Source: Amycolatopsis sp. WQ 127309 (GTDB lineage Bacteria; Actinomycetota; Actinomycetes; Mycobacteriales; Pseudonocardiaceae). Taken from it: a stretch of DNA of 64,000 nt. The position numbers were made by a program, and so were the translations under genes. Positions within the stretch are counted from its first letter, which is position 1; each line of letters begins with the position of its first letter. Shown in pieces: positions 41,523-50,068 of the stretch. The notes below the pieces were generated by a model, which had not been told where the DNA came from, made no database searches, and saw nothing but the letters and a program-made list of their open reading frames with translations. The DNA lies in the NCBI RefSeq assembly GCF_023023025.1, contig NZ_CP095481.1, positions 6,585,001 through 6,649,000 on the forward strand. Reading direction: 5' to 3'.

Positions 41523-42630
41523 GCGGCTGCAGGCCCGCGGGGTCGGGCAGGCCGTAGCGGGTGTTGAGCACCTGCATCGCCGCGCCGGCCGCGACCACGT
41601 CGGTGCCCAGCGTCGTCAAGCTGACGTCCACGGTGAGCCAGTCCGCGCCGGGGAGCTGGGTGCGCACCGCGTGCTCGACGGCGTCCCGGTAGACGTCGCC
41701 GTGGCGGAGCAGGTCGGCGCCGCCGAGGACGATGTGGCCCAGGTCGAGCGTCTGCAGCAGGTTCACCACGCCGGTCGCGAGCACGGCCGCGGCCGCCGCG
41801 GGGTCGGCGGCCCGTTCGTGGACGGCTTCCAGGCAGCCGTGCCGGCCGCACGCGCACCGCGGCCCGTCGAGCTGGACGACCGTGTGGCCGAACTCGCTGG
41901 CGTTGGTGTGCGCGCCGCGGTGCGCGGCGCCGCGCAGCCACAGGCCGGCGCCGACCCCGGCGTCGACCACCACCAGGGCGGCGTCGCGGAAGGCGGGGCC
42001 GCGGCGCCAGGCTTCGGCGGTGACCCCGGCCGTGACGTCCTTGTCCACCACCACCGGCAGGCCCAGCTCGCGCTCGGCGAGCTCGGCCAGCGGGACGTCG
42101 CGCCAGTGCCGCAGCCGGTGCGCGCCGCGGACGGTGCCGCTCGACTGGTCGAGCGGCCCGATCATGCCGACGCCGACGCCCGCCAGGATCCGGGCCGGGT
42201 CCGCGCCGGCGGCCGGCTCGGGCGTGCTCAGGCGGTGTTCGGCGATCATCGTCGTGACGCCGGCAGCGAGCCGGACCAGCAGCTGCTCCGGGGTGAAGTC
42301 GTCCGGCAGCGGGGTCGTGGCGGACGCGCGGACGGTGCCGGCCAGGTCCGTCAGGGCCAGGCGCAGCTCGCGGCGGGTGACCTGCGCGCCGATCGCCCAG
42401 CGGCTTTCGGGCACGAGCCGGTAGACCGCGGCCGGTTTGCCCAGCGCCGGCCGCCGTACGCCCGCCGGGGCGAGCAGGCCCTCCTCGACCAGGCGCGCCA
42501 GCACCTTCGACACCGCCTGCGGGGTCAGCCCGGTGACCTCGGCGACCGTGCCCCGCTCGAGGGTGGGCAAGGTCCGCGCCAGCGCGATCACCAGGGCCTC
42601 GTGGTAGTCCCGCAGGAAAGCCAGGTGCAC
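41503..42630 (-). CDS. ROK-family transcriptional regulator
   Basis: 375 residues, GTG start. An N-terminal winged helix (LERGTVAEVTGLTPQAVSKVLARLVEEGLLAPAG, about 27-60) precedes the ROK kinase-like fold. The zinc motif CACGRHGCLEAV near 245 is complete, and a second ROK segment AGVGVGMIGPL lies near 150. VVVDKDVTAGVTAEAW near 195 carries the conserved DN/D region. ROK regulators sense sugars or sugar phosphates. It faces an MFS gene across 59 nt with a 13-bp palindrome, so it likely controls sugar-related efflux. Confidence 0.92.
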   Translation of the reverse strand: MHLAFLRDYHEALVIALARTLPTLERGTVAEVTGLTPQAVSKVLARLVEEGLLAPAGVRRPALGKPAAVYRLVPESRWAIGAQVTRRELRLALTDLAGTVRASATTPLPDDFTPEQLLVRLAAGVTTMIAEHRLSTPEPAAGADPARILAGVGVGMIGPLDQSSGTVRGAHRLRHWRDVPLAELAERELGLPVVVDKDVTAGVTAEAWRRGPAFRDAALVVVDAGVGAGLWLRGAAHRGAHTNASEFGHTVVQLDGPRCACGRHGCLEAVHERAADPAAAAAVLATGVVNLLQTLDLGHIVLGGADLLRHGDVYRDAVEHAVRTQLPGADWLTVDVSLTTLGTDVVAAGAAMQVLNTRYGLPDPAGLQPLTGRPA

Positions 42631-42663
42631 CGCGTCACCTTACCGCCGGCGTCTGGAACTAAC

Positions 42664-42676
42664 GCAACAGCGTTGC
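42664..42676. promoter_or_regulatory. Candidate ROK operator between ROK and MFS genes
   Basis: GCAAC-AGC-GTTGC is a perfect 5-3-5 palindrome within a larger AT-flanked symmetric stretch (AACGCAACAGCGTTGCTAA). It lies 13 nt before the MFS ATG and 33 nt from the ROK start, next to a possible -10 (TAAAGT). Confidence 0.6.
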
Positions 42677-42689
42677 TAAAGTCGCCGGA

Positions 42690-43934
42690 ATGGAGGATCT
42701 CACCCGCCGGCGCCGCTGGGCCGCGCTGCTCGCCCTGGCCCTCGGCTCGGTCGCGATCGGGCTGACCGAGTTCGTGCCGGCCGGGCTGCTGCCGGACATC
42801 GCGCGCAGCGTGCTCGGGGACGAGTACGCCCGGTCCGAACCGGACGCCGTCGCGCACGCCGGCTGGATGATCACCGCGTACGCGCTGGGCGTGGTCGTCG
42901 GCGCGCCGCTGATCGCCACGATCACCGCGCGGCTGCGGCGCAAACGCCTGGTGCTCGGGTTGCTGGTGCTGTTCGTGCTCGGCACCGCGGCGTCCGCGCT
43001 GGCCTCGACGTTCGGGCTGGTCCTGGCGGCCCGGTTCGCCGCCGGGCTGCCGCACGGCGCGTACTTCGGGGCGGCCGGGCTGCTGGCGGCGTCGCTGATG
43101 GGGCCCGGCAGCGAAGGCCGGGGGTTCGCGGTGGTGCTGAGCGGGCTGACCGTCGCCAACGTGGCCGGCGTCCCGGTGATCACGCGGCTGGGGCAGGCCG
43201 TCGGCTGGCGGACGGCGTACCTGGTCATCGCCGGGGTGTTCCTGCTCGCGCTGCTGGCCGTGGCGCTCACGGTGCCGGACGCGCCGGCCTCGGGCGGGTC
43301 GCCGGCCGACGAGCTGCGGGCGTTGCGGCGGCCGCAGGTGTGGCTGGTCGTGGCGACCGCGTCGATCGGGATCGCCGGGTTCTTCGCGGTGGACAGCTAT
43401 CTCGCGCCGATCACGACGTCGGTCACCGGGCTGCCGTCCGGGTCGGTCGCCTGGGTCCTGGTCGCCGTCGGGCTGGGCATGACCGTCGGCAACGTCCTGG
43501 GCGGCTGGTCCGCCGACCGGAACCTGCACCGGGCCATGGTGGCGGGCTTCGGCGCGGTGATCGTCGCGAACGTCTACTTCGGACTGACCGCCGGCTCGGC
43601 GTTCGGGCTGTTCACCGGCGCTTTCCTGATCGGCGGGACGATCCTGTTCCTGGGCCCGGTCCTGCAGGCGCGGCTGATCGCGGTGGCGCCGGGCGCCCAG
43701 CTGATGGGGGCGGCGCTCAACCAGTCGGCGTTCAACGCGGCCAACAGCATCGGCGCGGCGCTGGGCAGCGTGGTCATCGCGGTCGGCCTGGGCTACCGCG
43801 CGACGGCGTGGGCCGGCGTCGTGGTGAGCGCGATCGGGTTCGCGCTGGCCGTGGCAGGCGTGGCGGTGGAGCGTCGCCGGGCCGCCCGGCCGGCGGCGGT
43901 CGCGGAAGGGGACCGGATAGGGTCCGGCGGGTGA
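42690..43934 (+). CDS. MFS transporter, AraJ/sugar-efflux (DHA1) type
   Basis: 414 residues, 12 hydrophobic segments. Signature elements: LALGSVAIGLTEFVPAGLLPDIA in helix 1, AYALGVVVGAPLIATITARLRRKRL (motif A region) near 65-90, and LSGLTVANVAGVPVITRLGQAVGWR (motif C region) near 150. This is the AraJ/YdhP-like branch, exporters of sugars, arabinose analogues or purine ribosides. It is divergent from a ROK sensor and overlaps the next gene by a GTGA, so the pair is cotranslated. Confidence 0.9.
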   Translation: MEDLTRRRRWAALLALALGSVAIGLTEFVPAGLLPDIARSVLGDEYARSEPDAVAHAGWMITAYALGVVVGAPLIATITARLRRKRLVLGLLVLFVLGTAASALASTFGLVLAARFAAGLPHGAYFGAAGLLAASLMGPGSEGRGFAVVLSGLTVANVAGVPVITRLGQAVGWRTAYLVIAGVFLLALLAVALTVPDAPASGGSPADELRALRRPQVWLVVATASIGIAGFFAVDSYLAPITTSVTGLPSGSVAWVLVAVGLGMTVGNVLGGWSADRNLHRAMVAGFGAVIVANVYFGLTAGSAFGLFTGAFLIGGTILFLGPVLQARLIAVAPGAQLMGAALNQSAFNAANSIGAALGSVVIAVGLGYRATAWAGVVVSAIGFALAVAGVAVERRRAARPAAVAEGDRIGSGG

Positions 43935-44395
43935 AATACCCGGAACTGGAAACGGCGATCCTGAACCTCGTCATCGCGGCGAGCGACGAGAACGCCGCGG
44001 CGTTCGGCGCCGCGACGATCACCCGGCTGCTCCGGGAAGAAGCCGTGGAAGACGCCGTGCCGGACGAACTCTCCGAAGACGCCTGGGCCGCGCTGGCCGC
44101 CGCCCGCGCGTCGATCCTGACCGTCGACGCCGGTGAGCTGGGGGCCCTGATCGAACGGATCGACGCGGGGATCCTGGTCGACGACGACCTCGACCGCGGG
44201 ATCGTCGCCGCGCTGACCGCCCTGATGCACTGGAACAGCTACCTCCAGGGCGGCCGGCGCGGCGAGCTCTACGAACTGGCGATCCGCTCGATCGAGGACG
44301 TCGACTTCCAGGTGTCCGCCGATCTGGACGACATGCTGGCCACCCCCGAGATGGCCGCGGAGTACGACCGGATTCGCGGCCTGCTCACCTCCTAG
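43931..44395 (+). CDS. Hypothetical acidic protein coupled to the MFS gene
   Basis: 154 residues, GTG start overlapping the MFS stop. The sequence is helical and acidic (MKYPELETAILNLVIAASDEN..., IDAGILVDDDLDRGIVAALTALMHWNSYLQG, VDFQVSADLDDMLATPEMAAEYDRIRG). No signal, membrane segment or known motif is seen. I do not recognise it. Its TAG shares CTAG with the convergent GDSL hydrolase stop, so the two transcripts meet with no gap. Possible roles as a regulator of the pump are unsupported. Confidence 0.6.
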   Translation: MKYPELETAILNLVIAASDENAAAFGAATITRLLREEAVEDAVPDELSEDAWAALAAARASILTVDAGELGALIERIDAGILVDDDLDRGIVAALTALMHWNSYLQGGRRGELYELAIRSIEDVDFQVSADLDDMLATPEMAAEYDRIRGLLTS

Positions 44396-45213
44396 CGGGC
44401 GACCCCGGCGGCCGCGATGATCGCGGCCGCCGCGGCCATGCCCGCGGCGTTCGGGTGGTACGGGTACGCCGGGGACGCCGGCACCGCGCCTTCCAGCCAC
44501 CGGGTCGCGGGTGCCGCGCACAAACCGTGCCGGGCACTCGGGTTCCGGATGTCTACATAGGACGCCTTGGTGCGGGCCGCCTGGCCGGCCAGCATCACCA
44601 TCAGCCGGTCGAACGTCGCCTGGATGTAGTTCGCGTCGGCGGTGGTGTACGGGTCGGCCGGGTAGCAGCCACCCGGTTGCCAGTAGGTCAGGTAGCCGAC
44701 GACCACCACGCGGGCGGCGGGGGAGCGGCGGTGGATCTCGGTCAGCGCGGCGGCCACTTTCGGTGCGGTGGCGGCGATCCTGGCCTGGAACTGGTCGACG
44801 CCGCCGGTGGTGTACTGGTCCCGGCACGACGGGACGACGGGTCCGTCCGGGCTCGCGCACGTCACGAACGCCGAGCTGAGGACGATGTCGTTGGCGGCGA
44901 TCGCGAGCGTGACGAGGCCGGTGTCCCGGCGCAGCGCGTCGAACTGCGGCGCGACGATCCCGGCCTGCCGCCCGGTGAGGTCGGCGGTCGTCGCGCCGGA
45001 GCACGTCACGTCGGTGAGCGTCGCGCCCAGCCGGCCGGCCAGGACGTGCGGCCAGTTCCGGTCGGAGCGCAAGCACGTCGCGTCGATCTGGTCCGGGATC
45101 AGGGGACCCGCGGCCGACGAGTCGCCGAGCGCCACGTACCGGATCCGCCCGCTCGCTTCCGCCGGTGCGGCGGCCAGGCAGGCCAGCAGCACCAGCACCA
45201 GCACGTACCTCAT
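44392..45213 (-). CDS. Secreted SGNH/GDSL-family hydrolase
   Basis: 273 residues with signal peptide MRYVLVLVLLACLAAAPAEA (cleavage about 20). Block I is YVALGDSSAAGPLIPD with the catalytic Ser; block III is LAIAANDI with the oxyanion Asn; block V has the catalytic His in YPYHPNAAGM. Where most members read G-x-N-D in block III this one reads A-A-N-D. Conserved Cys residues suggest disulfides. It is an extracellular esterase/lipase of the SCO1725/rip1-like group. Its start overlaps the stop of the upstream MFS gene (ATGA), so pump and secreted esterase are cotranslated. Confidence 0.9.
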   Translation of the reverse strand: MRYVLVLVLLACLAAAPAEASGRIRYVALGDSSAAGPLIPDQIDATCLRSDRNWPHVLAGRLGATLTDVTCSGATTADLTGRQAGIVAPQFDALRRDTGLVTLAIAANDIVLSSAFVTCASPDGPVVPSCRDQYTTGGVDQFQARIAATAPKVAAALTEIHRRSPAARVVVVGYLTYWQPGGCYPADPYTTADANYIQATFDRLMVMLAGQAARTKASYVDIRNPSARHGLCAAPATRWLEGAVPASPAYPYHPNAAGMAAAAAIIAAAGVAR

Positions 45214-46544
45214 TGGACCGGCTGCCCTTCGCTCGGCGCGGCGGCCTGGTCCTGCACCGCGGCGCGCCGGATCGACATGCCCAGCACCGGCACCAGGGCG
45301 ACGGCAACGCAGGCCGCGGCGGCGAACACGTAGTACGGCGCGACGAGACTGTCCGTCGAGCCTTCGATGAGGCCGTAGACGTACGGCCCGACGAAGCCGC
45401 CGGTGATCCCGAGCATGTTGATGAACGCGAGCCCGGCCGCGGCCATCAGGCCGGACAGGCGTGACATCGCGACCGACCAGAACAGCGGCAGCGTGCCGAA
45501 GGCGAAGAAGTTCGAGATGAAGAGCAAGCTGATGCTCCACACCGGGTTCCGCGACACGAGGAAGCCCACGAGGACCAGCAGCACGGCGCCGGCGCAGATC
45601 CCGATGAGCGTCACCTCGTGGCCGTACCGGCGCTTGAACCAGGGGAAGAACAGCACGCCGGCCAGCCCCGAGATGCCGCCGCTGCCCGCCACGAGGCCGA
45701 TCAGGAACGGGCTCTGCAGGCCGAGAGACTGGATGTAGGCGGGGAAGTTGAAGCCGATCCCGCCGCCGATCGACTGGTTGATCAGGTAGATCGCGCCGAG
45801 CAGCAGCACGGTCGGGTGGCCGAACGCCCGGCGCAGGTTCCCGCGCACCCGCGTCGGCGACGCCGCGGTGTCGCCGACGGCCCGCTCCGAGAGCATGGCC
45901 GCTTCCTCCGCCGTGAGCCACTTCGCGTCGGTGGGCCGGCTGGGCAGCGCGAACCAGACGACGATGCCGATGAGGACGGTGACCAGGCCTTCGACGAGGA
46001 ACATCCACTGCCAGCCGCGCAGTCCGGCGACACCCTGCAGTTCCATCAGCGCGCCGCCGAGGGGGGAGCCGATGATGACCGCGACGCAGGGCGCGACGTA
46101 GATCAGGCCGACGATCGTGACGCGGTGCTTCTGCGAGAACCACTGCGTGACCATGTACATCATCGCCGGGAACAGGCCCGCCTCGGCGGCGCCGAGCAGC
46201 AGCCGCAGGATGTAGAACGACACGTCGTCGCCCACGAACATCATCGCGGCGGAGACGATGCCCCAGGTGATCGCGATGCGCGTGATCCACAGGCGTGCGC
46301 CGACGCGGTAGAGGATCAGGTTGCTTGGCACCTCGAGCAAGGCGTAGCTGATGAAGAACAGGCCGGCGCCGAGCCCGTAGGCGGCCGCGCTGAGGCCGAT
46401 GTCGGCCGCGAGCGAGGTCTTGGCGAGCGCGACGTTCGTCCGGTCCACATAAGACATGAAGTAGGCGAGGCCGAGCACCGGCAGCAGCCGGGTGACGGCC
46501 TTCTTGGTGGCGAGTTCGTGCAGGAGGTCTCGTGCGTTCGTCAT
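45210..46544 (-). CDS. MFS transporter, anion:cation symporter (ACS) family, tartrate/phthalate-like
   Basis: 444 residues and 12 helices. The N-terminal helix YFMSYVDRTNVALAKTSLAADIGLS and LLGAAEAGLFPAMMYMVTQWF near 105 are the hallmark of ACS-family carriers for organic anions such as tartrate, phthalate or hexuronates. A central cytoplasmic loop has SRPTDAKWLTAEEAAML. GAAAGGCG precedes the ATG by about 5 nt. It heads a two-gene operon with the GDSL esterase: ester hydrolysis outside, acid uptake through the carrier is a reasonable inference. A TetR gene is divergent. Confidence 0.92.
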   Translation of the reverse strand: MTNARDLLHELATKKAVTRLLPVLGLAYFMSYVDRTNVALAKTSLAADIGLSAAAYGLGAGLFFISYALLEVPSNLILYRVGARLWITRIAITWGIVSAAMMFVGDDVSFYILRLLLGAAEAGLFPAMMYMVTQWFSQKHRVTIVGLIYVAPCVAVIIGSPLGGALMELQGVAGLRGWQWMFLVEGLVTVLIGIVVWFALPSRPTDAKWLTAEEAAMLSERAVGDTAASPTRVRGNLRRAFGHPTVLLLGAIYLINQSIGGGIGFNFPAYIQSLGLQSPFLIGLVAGSGGISGLAGVLFFPWFKRRYGHEVTLIGICAGAVLLVLVGFLVSRNPVWSISLLFISNFFAFGTLPLFWSVAMSRLSGLMAAAGLAFINMLGITGGFVGPYVYGLIEGSTDSLVAPYYVFAAAACVAVALVPVLGMSIRRAAVQDQAAAPSEGQPVQ

Positions 46545-46591
46545 TGGACGCCTTTCAGGTGACTTCTCACGCTGATACCGTCTGACCTGCA

Positions 46592-46605
46592 ATACTACGG
46601 AGTAT
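46592..46605. promoter_or_regulatory. Candidate TetR operator between ACS transporter and TetR genes
   Basis: ATACT-ACGG-AGTAT is a perfect 5-4-5 inverted repeat. A larger outer pair TGATAC...GTATCA (46573 to 46607) encloses it. The site is 48 nt from the transporter start and 87 nt from the TetR start. Confidence 0.55.
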
Positions 46606-46691
46606 CACGGTAGGGTTCGGCGCGTGTTGGTGTCAACCGCCCGTCCCTGACATGGGATGATGGGACGCCCAGGAACGAGGAGGACGACCAG

Positions 46692-47312
46692 GTGAGCGCG
46701 AGCCCCGACGTCGAACCCGGTGCGCGGAGCAGGATCCTCGACGCCGCGGCGGAGGCCTTCATGGCGACCGGGTTCGCCAACGCCACGATCGACGACATCG
46801 CGCGCGACGTGGGTGCGACCAAAGGCCTCGTGTACTACCACTTCCGGTCGAAGTTCGACATCTTCCTCGCCGTCTACGAGGAGGCGATGGGGCGCGTGCG
46901 CGAGCGGATCGAGGTGCTCGCCCACGGCGACGGCACGGGTCGCGACCGGCTCGTGGCGATGTCGGAGGCGCACGTGGTGAACCTGATGCAGGACCTGGCC
47001 TACCACCACGTCGTCCACCAGGCGGTGCGCGGCCAGGTGGCGACCGCGCTGAAGGCGCGCCAGGTCGAGGCGCTGCAGGAGCTGAACCAGCTGCGCAGCG
47101 ACTACGAGCAGCTGTTCCGGAAGGTGGTGGAGGCCGGCCTCGCCGACGGCTCCCTGCGCGCGGTCGACGCGTCACTGGCCACGCGGACCCTGCTGAGCAA
47201 CCTTAACGCGGTCGACACGTGGTTCCGCCGGATCGAGGGCCAGCCGGCCGAGGAGATCCACGCGCTGGCACGCGGCGTCGTGGACCTCCTGATCGGCGGC
47301 CTGGCCGGCTGA
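46692..47312 (+). CDS. TetR-family transcriptional regulator
   Basis: 206 residues, GTG start with GAGGAGGA about 8 nt upstream. HTH: RILDAAAEAFMATGFANATIDDIARDVGATKGLVYYHFRSKFDIFLAVY, about 13-62. The C-terminal ligand domain contains SEAHVVNLMQDLAYHHVVHQAV, similar to regulators of aromatic or organic-acid uptake. It faces the ACS transporter-esterase operon, its probable target. A hairpin follows about 125 nt after the stop. Confidence 0.92.
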   Translation: MSASPDVEPGARSRILDAAAEAFMATGFANATIDDIARDVGATKGLVYYHFRSKFDIFLAVYEEAMGRVRERIEVLAHGDGTGRDRLVAMSEAHVVNLMQDLAYHHVVHQAVRGQVATALKARQVEALQELNQLRSDYEQLFRKVVEAGLADGSLRAVDASLATRTLLSNLNAVDTWFRRIEGQPAEEIHALARGVVDLLIGGLAG

Positions 47313-47436
47313 CCCCGGCCACCTACCAGCGCGGGATCAGGCGCACGCCCTGGTCCGGTATCTCGGGTGAGCCGGGCTGTCGCGCAGGTCGGGCCTTGCC
47401 GCACCCGGTGCAGTCCGAGGGCGTGCGCAGCGGACC

Positions 47437-47467
47437 CGCTGCCGTCCGGGAGCTCCGGACGGCAGCG
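47437..47467. terminator. Bidirectional hairpin terminator
   Basis: A 13-bp perfect stem (CGCTGCCGTCCGG and complement) with a 5-nt loop lies between the convergent TetR and YbjN-like genes. Confidence 0.75.
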
Positions 47468-47523
47468 TCACCGACGCTCGAACTCGCGCACGGTGCGAAC
47501 GACCTACGCGCGGTGGCGCGGGA

Positions 47524-47916
47524 TCAGAACTCGTCCGCTTTGGTCAGCTCGTGCTCGAAGGCGTCCGCCCGGGCGACGAGCGTCTTGAGGGGGCGCTCGA
47601 ACTCGAGCTCGATGCTGAGGTCCTCCAGGGGCAGCGTGTGCTTGAGCAGCGCGACCCCGTCCACGACCGCCGCGCCGCCGGCGGCCGAGGCTCCGGCCAG
47701 CTCCAGCAGCTGCCGCAGGTCGATCTTGTCGGCCCAGCCGACCGGCGAGGAGATCTCGACCCACGCGCCGCCGTCCAGCTCGGGCAGGTGGTGCACCGTC
47801 GCCTGCTGCGTCCGGTCCTGCGGCCCGGCGAGGCGGAACCGCAGCCAGTCGCCTTGCTCCTCCAGGACTTCGTACCGCGTCCGGACAAAGTTGATCACAT
47901 CGGTCCAGGTGGTCAC
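47524..47916 (-). CDS. YbjN/CesT-like small protein, function unknown
   Basis: 130 residues from the GTG at 47916, preferred because a GAGAGGCGGAG stretch precedes it; an ATG at 47958 has no ribosome site. The pattern TWTDVINFVRTRYEVLEEQGDWLRFRLAG, then a strand-rich middle (VHHLPELDGGAWVEISSPVGWADKIDLRQLLELAG) and SIELEFERPLKTLVARADAFEHELTK resembles the YbjN or type III chaperone-like alpha/beta fold in actinobacteria. No catalytic residues are visible. It is probably cytosolic. The assignment is by general pattern. Confidence 0.55.
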   Translation of the reverse strand: MTTWTDVINFVRTRYEVLEEQGDWLRFRLAGPQDRTQQATVHHLPELDGGAWVEISSPVGWADKIDLRQLLELAGASAAGGAAVVDGVALLKHTLPLEDLSIELEFERPLKTLVARADAFEHELTKADEF

Positions 47917-48001
47917 CCGCTCCGCCTCTCGCCTAGGACCTTCCAGCGAGAGGAGCATCTCACGCCGCGGTCGGGCCCGGCACTCCGGACATACCGACGG
48001 C

Positions 48002-48907
48002 TCAGCCGAGCGCCATGTCCTGGGAGCGCGACGGGACGGCGTCGAGCGTGGCGAGCGTCGCGCCGTCGAACCCGATCGAACCGGCGGCGACGTTCTCCTC
48101 GAGGTGCCCGGCGGTCGCGGTGCCGGGGATGAGGTGGACGTTCGGCGCGTGGTGCAGCAGCCAGGCCAGCCCGATCTGCGACGGCGTGGCGCCGAGGGAC
48201 TCCGCGACGGTGTGCACGGCCGGCTCGTCGGTCACCTTCGGCAGGCCCGGGAACGCGCCGCCGAGCGGGAAGAACGGCACCCAGGCGATGTCCTCGGCGA
48301 CGCAGAGCTCCAGCATGTCCTCGTCCTCGCGGCTCACCAGGCTGTACGCGTTCTGCACGCAGGCGATGCCCGCCGGGAGCGCCCGGCGCAGGATCTCCAG
48401 GGTGACGCTGCTGAGCCCGATCGCGCCGATCTTGCCTTCGTCGCGCAGCGCCGTCATGACCTCGAGCTGGTCGTCGAGGTCGACCAGCTGGTCGCCTTCG
48501 GCCTTCAGGCCGGGCCGGGTGTCCAGGCGGCGCAGGTTGACGACGCCGATCTGCTCGGTGCCGAGGGTCCTGAGGTTGTCCTCGACGCTCGCGCGCAGCT
48601 CGTGGGGGCGCTGCGCGGGGCGGAGCCGGATCGGCCCGCCGGGGTTGGGGTCGGCGCCGACCTTGCTGACGACCAGCACGTCGTCCCCGGGCCGGAGCGC
48701 GTCGCGGATGACGCCGTTGACGAAGGTGTTGCCGTAGAACTCGGCGGTGTCGAGGTGGTTCACGCCGAGGTCGATCGCGTGGCGCAGGAGCGTCACGGCC
48801 GCGTCGCGGTCGTCGTGCAGGCGTTCGAGCTGCATCGCCCCGTACCCGACGCGGTTGACGGTGCGGCCGGCGAGCGGAGCGGTGGTGGCGATGGGGGGCA
48901 TGGGCAT
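48002..48907 (-). CDS. Aldo/keto reductase
   Basis: 301 residues. AKR landmarks: VGYGAMQLER near 20, HLDTAEFYGNTFVNGVIRDAL near 51 (catalytic Asp and Tyr), VVSKVGA near 78 (Lys), and VHLIPGTATAGHLEENVAAGSI near 270 for NADPH. Where a catalytic His is usually found (near LRRLD at 124) the residue is Arg, so activity may be altered. It reduces aldehydes or ketones with NADPH. The gene is divergent from a TetR gene across two identical-core palindromes. Start: the second ATG 6 nt in is an alternative. Confidence 0.9.
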   Translation of the reverse strand: MPMPPIATTAPLAGRTVNRVGYGAMQLERLHDDRDAAVTLLRHAIDLGVNHLDTAEFYGNTFVNGVIRDALRPGDDVLVVSKVGADPNPGGPIRLRPAQRPHELRASVEDNLRTLGTEQIGVVNLRRLDTRPGLKAEGDQLVDLDDQLEVMTALRDEGKIGAIGLSSVTLEILRRALPAGIACVQNAYSLVSREDEDMLELCVAEDIAWVPFFPLGGAFPGLPKVTDEPAVHTVAESLGATPSQIGLAWLLHHAPNVHLIPGTATAGHLEENVAAGSIGFDGATLATLDAVPSRSQDMALG

Positions 48908-48934
48908 CCCGTCAGTCGTGCGATGATGGCGAAG

Positions 48935-48983
48935 CGGAGGAACCTCCGTTAAGTCGACCGTAGCACAACCGGAGGTGCCTCCG
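48935..48983. promoter_or_regulatory. Two TetR operators with core CGGAGG-N2-CCTCCG
   Basis: CGGAGGAACCTCCG at 48935 and CGGAGGTGCCTCCG at 48970 are both perfect 6-2-6 palindromes, centre-to-centre 35 nt. The second also provides the GGAGG that precedes the TetR TTG start by 10 nt, so repressor binding site and ribosome site coincide. Confidence 0.85.
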
Positions 48984-48985
48984 TT

Positions 48986-49567
48986 TTGTCGTCACCCGAT
49001 CCGGCCGCCGCCGACCGCCCGGTCCGCTCCGACGCGCGCCGCAACCGCGAGAAGCTCGTCGGCGTCGCGCAGGCCGCCTTCGCCGCCGCCGACGGCCCCG
49101 TCGCGCTCGAAGCGATCGCCCGCGAGGCCGGCGTCGGGATCGGCACGCTCTACCGGCACTTCCCGACCCGCGAAGCCCTCGTCGAAGCCGTCTACGCCGC
49201 CGAACTCGACGACGTCGCCACCAGCGCCCCGGCGCTGCTCGGCAAGCTCCCGCCCGAGGCCGCCCTGCGCGCCTGGCTGGACCGCTACGCCGCCTTCTTC
49301 CAGACCAAGCGCGGCATGGGCGACGTCTTCCGCGCCGGGGTGGCGTCCGGGCGCATCGCGACCCCGGTGACGCGCAAGCGGATCACCGGCGCGATCGGCA
49401 CGATCCTCACCGCCGGGGCGGCGGCCGGCGTCTTCCGCGCCGACGCCGACCCCGAGGACTTCACGCTGATCGTGCTCGGGATCTTCCTGTCCACGGTGGA
49501 CGACCGCGACCCGGAGCGGATCGGGCGGTTGCTCGACCTCGTCGTCGACGCCCTGCGCCCGAAGTAG
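48986..49567 (+). CDS. TetR-family transcriptional regulator
   Basis: 193 residues from a TTG start, chosen because GGAGG lies 10 nt before it. HTH: REKLVGVAQAAFAAADGPVALEAIAREAGVGIGTLYRHFPTREALVEAVY, about 20-70. The C-terminal domain (SBD-like, RAWLDRYAAFFQTKRGMGDVF) matches the common actinobacterial group of TetR proteins next to aldo/keto reductases and SDRs. It faces the AKR gene across two operators and should repress both. Confidence 0.92.
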   Translation: MSSPDPAAADRPVRSDARRNREKLVGVAQAAFAAADGPVALEAIAREAGVGIGTLYRHFPTREALVEAVYAAELDDVATSAPALLGKLPPEAALRAWLDRYAAFFQTKRGMGDVFRAGVASGRIATPVTRKRITGAIGTILTAGAAAGVFRADADPEDFTLIVLGIFLSTVDDRDPERIGRLLDLVVDALRPK

Positions 49568-49663
49568 ATTTCTTTCGCGGCGATGTCGAATGGGGCCGCG
49601 GCCGTTCGTCGCCCCAGTGAGAGACCGGCACCGGGCCGGTCGCCCCCACACCGGAGGCCCGCG

Positions 49664-50068
49664 ATGTCCGTCATCACCGTCACTCCCGCGAAGTCCCTGC
49701 TCACCGGCGGTCTGACCGCCGTGGTCGCCGCCACCGCGGCGACGTCGCTCCTGGCCGCGGCGGCCGAGTTCGCCGGCATCGGCGCCGTGGTCGGCGGCGC
49801 GCCGATCCCGGTGACCGGGTTCGCCGTGCTGACCGCCGTCTTCTCCACGGTGGGCGTGGTGCTCGCCCTGGTGCTGGCCCGCACGGTGGGCCACCCGCGC
49901 GCGGTGTTCCTCCGCACCACGCTCGCGCTCACCGCGTTGTCGCTGGTCCCGGACGTGCTCGCGGACGCGCCGGCGAGCACGAAGGTGCTGCTGATGCTGG
50001 CCCACGTGGTCGCCGCCGCGATCGTCATCCCGGCGCTCGCCCGCCGCACCCCCGCCGCGCGGGCGTGA
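49664..50068 (+). CDS. DUF6069-like four-helix membrane protein
   Basis: 134 residues with CCGGAGG 6 nt before the ATG. Four hydrophobic segments (about 12-34, 48-72, 82-98, 104-124) separated by short loops; the loop FAGIGAVVGGAPIPVTGF between the first two is typical of the DUF6069 group. No catalytic motif is seen. It begins a run of four same-strand genes ending in an ECF42 sigma factor. Its stop overlaps the next GTG (GTGA). Confidence 0.8.
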   Translation: MSVITVTPAKSLLTGGLTAVVAATAATSLLAAAAEFAGIGAVVGGAPIPVTGFAVLTAVFSTVGVVLALVLARTVGHPRAVFLRTTLALTALSLVPDVLADAPASTKVLLMLAHVVAAAIVIPALARRTPAARA

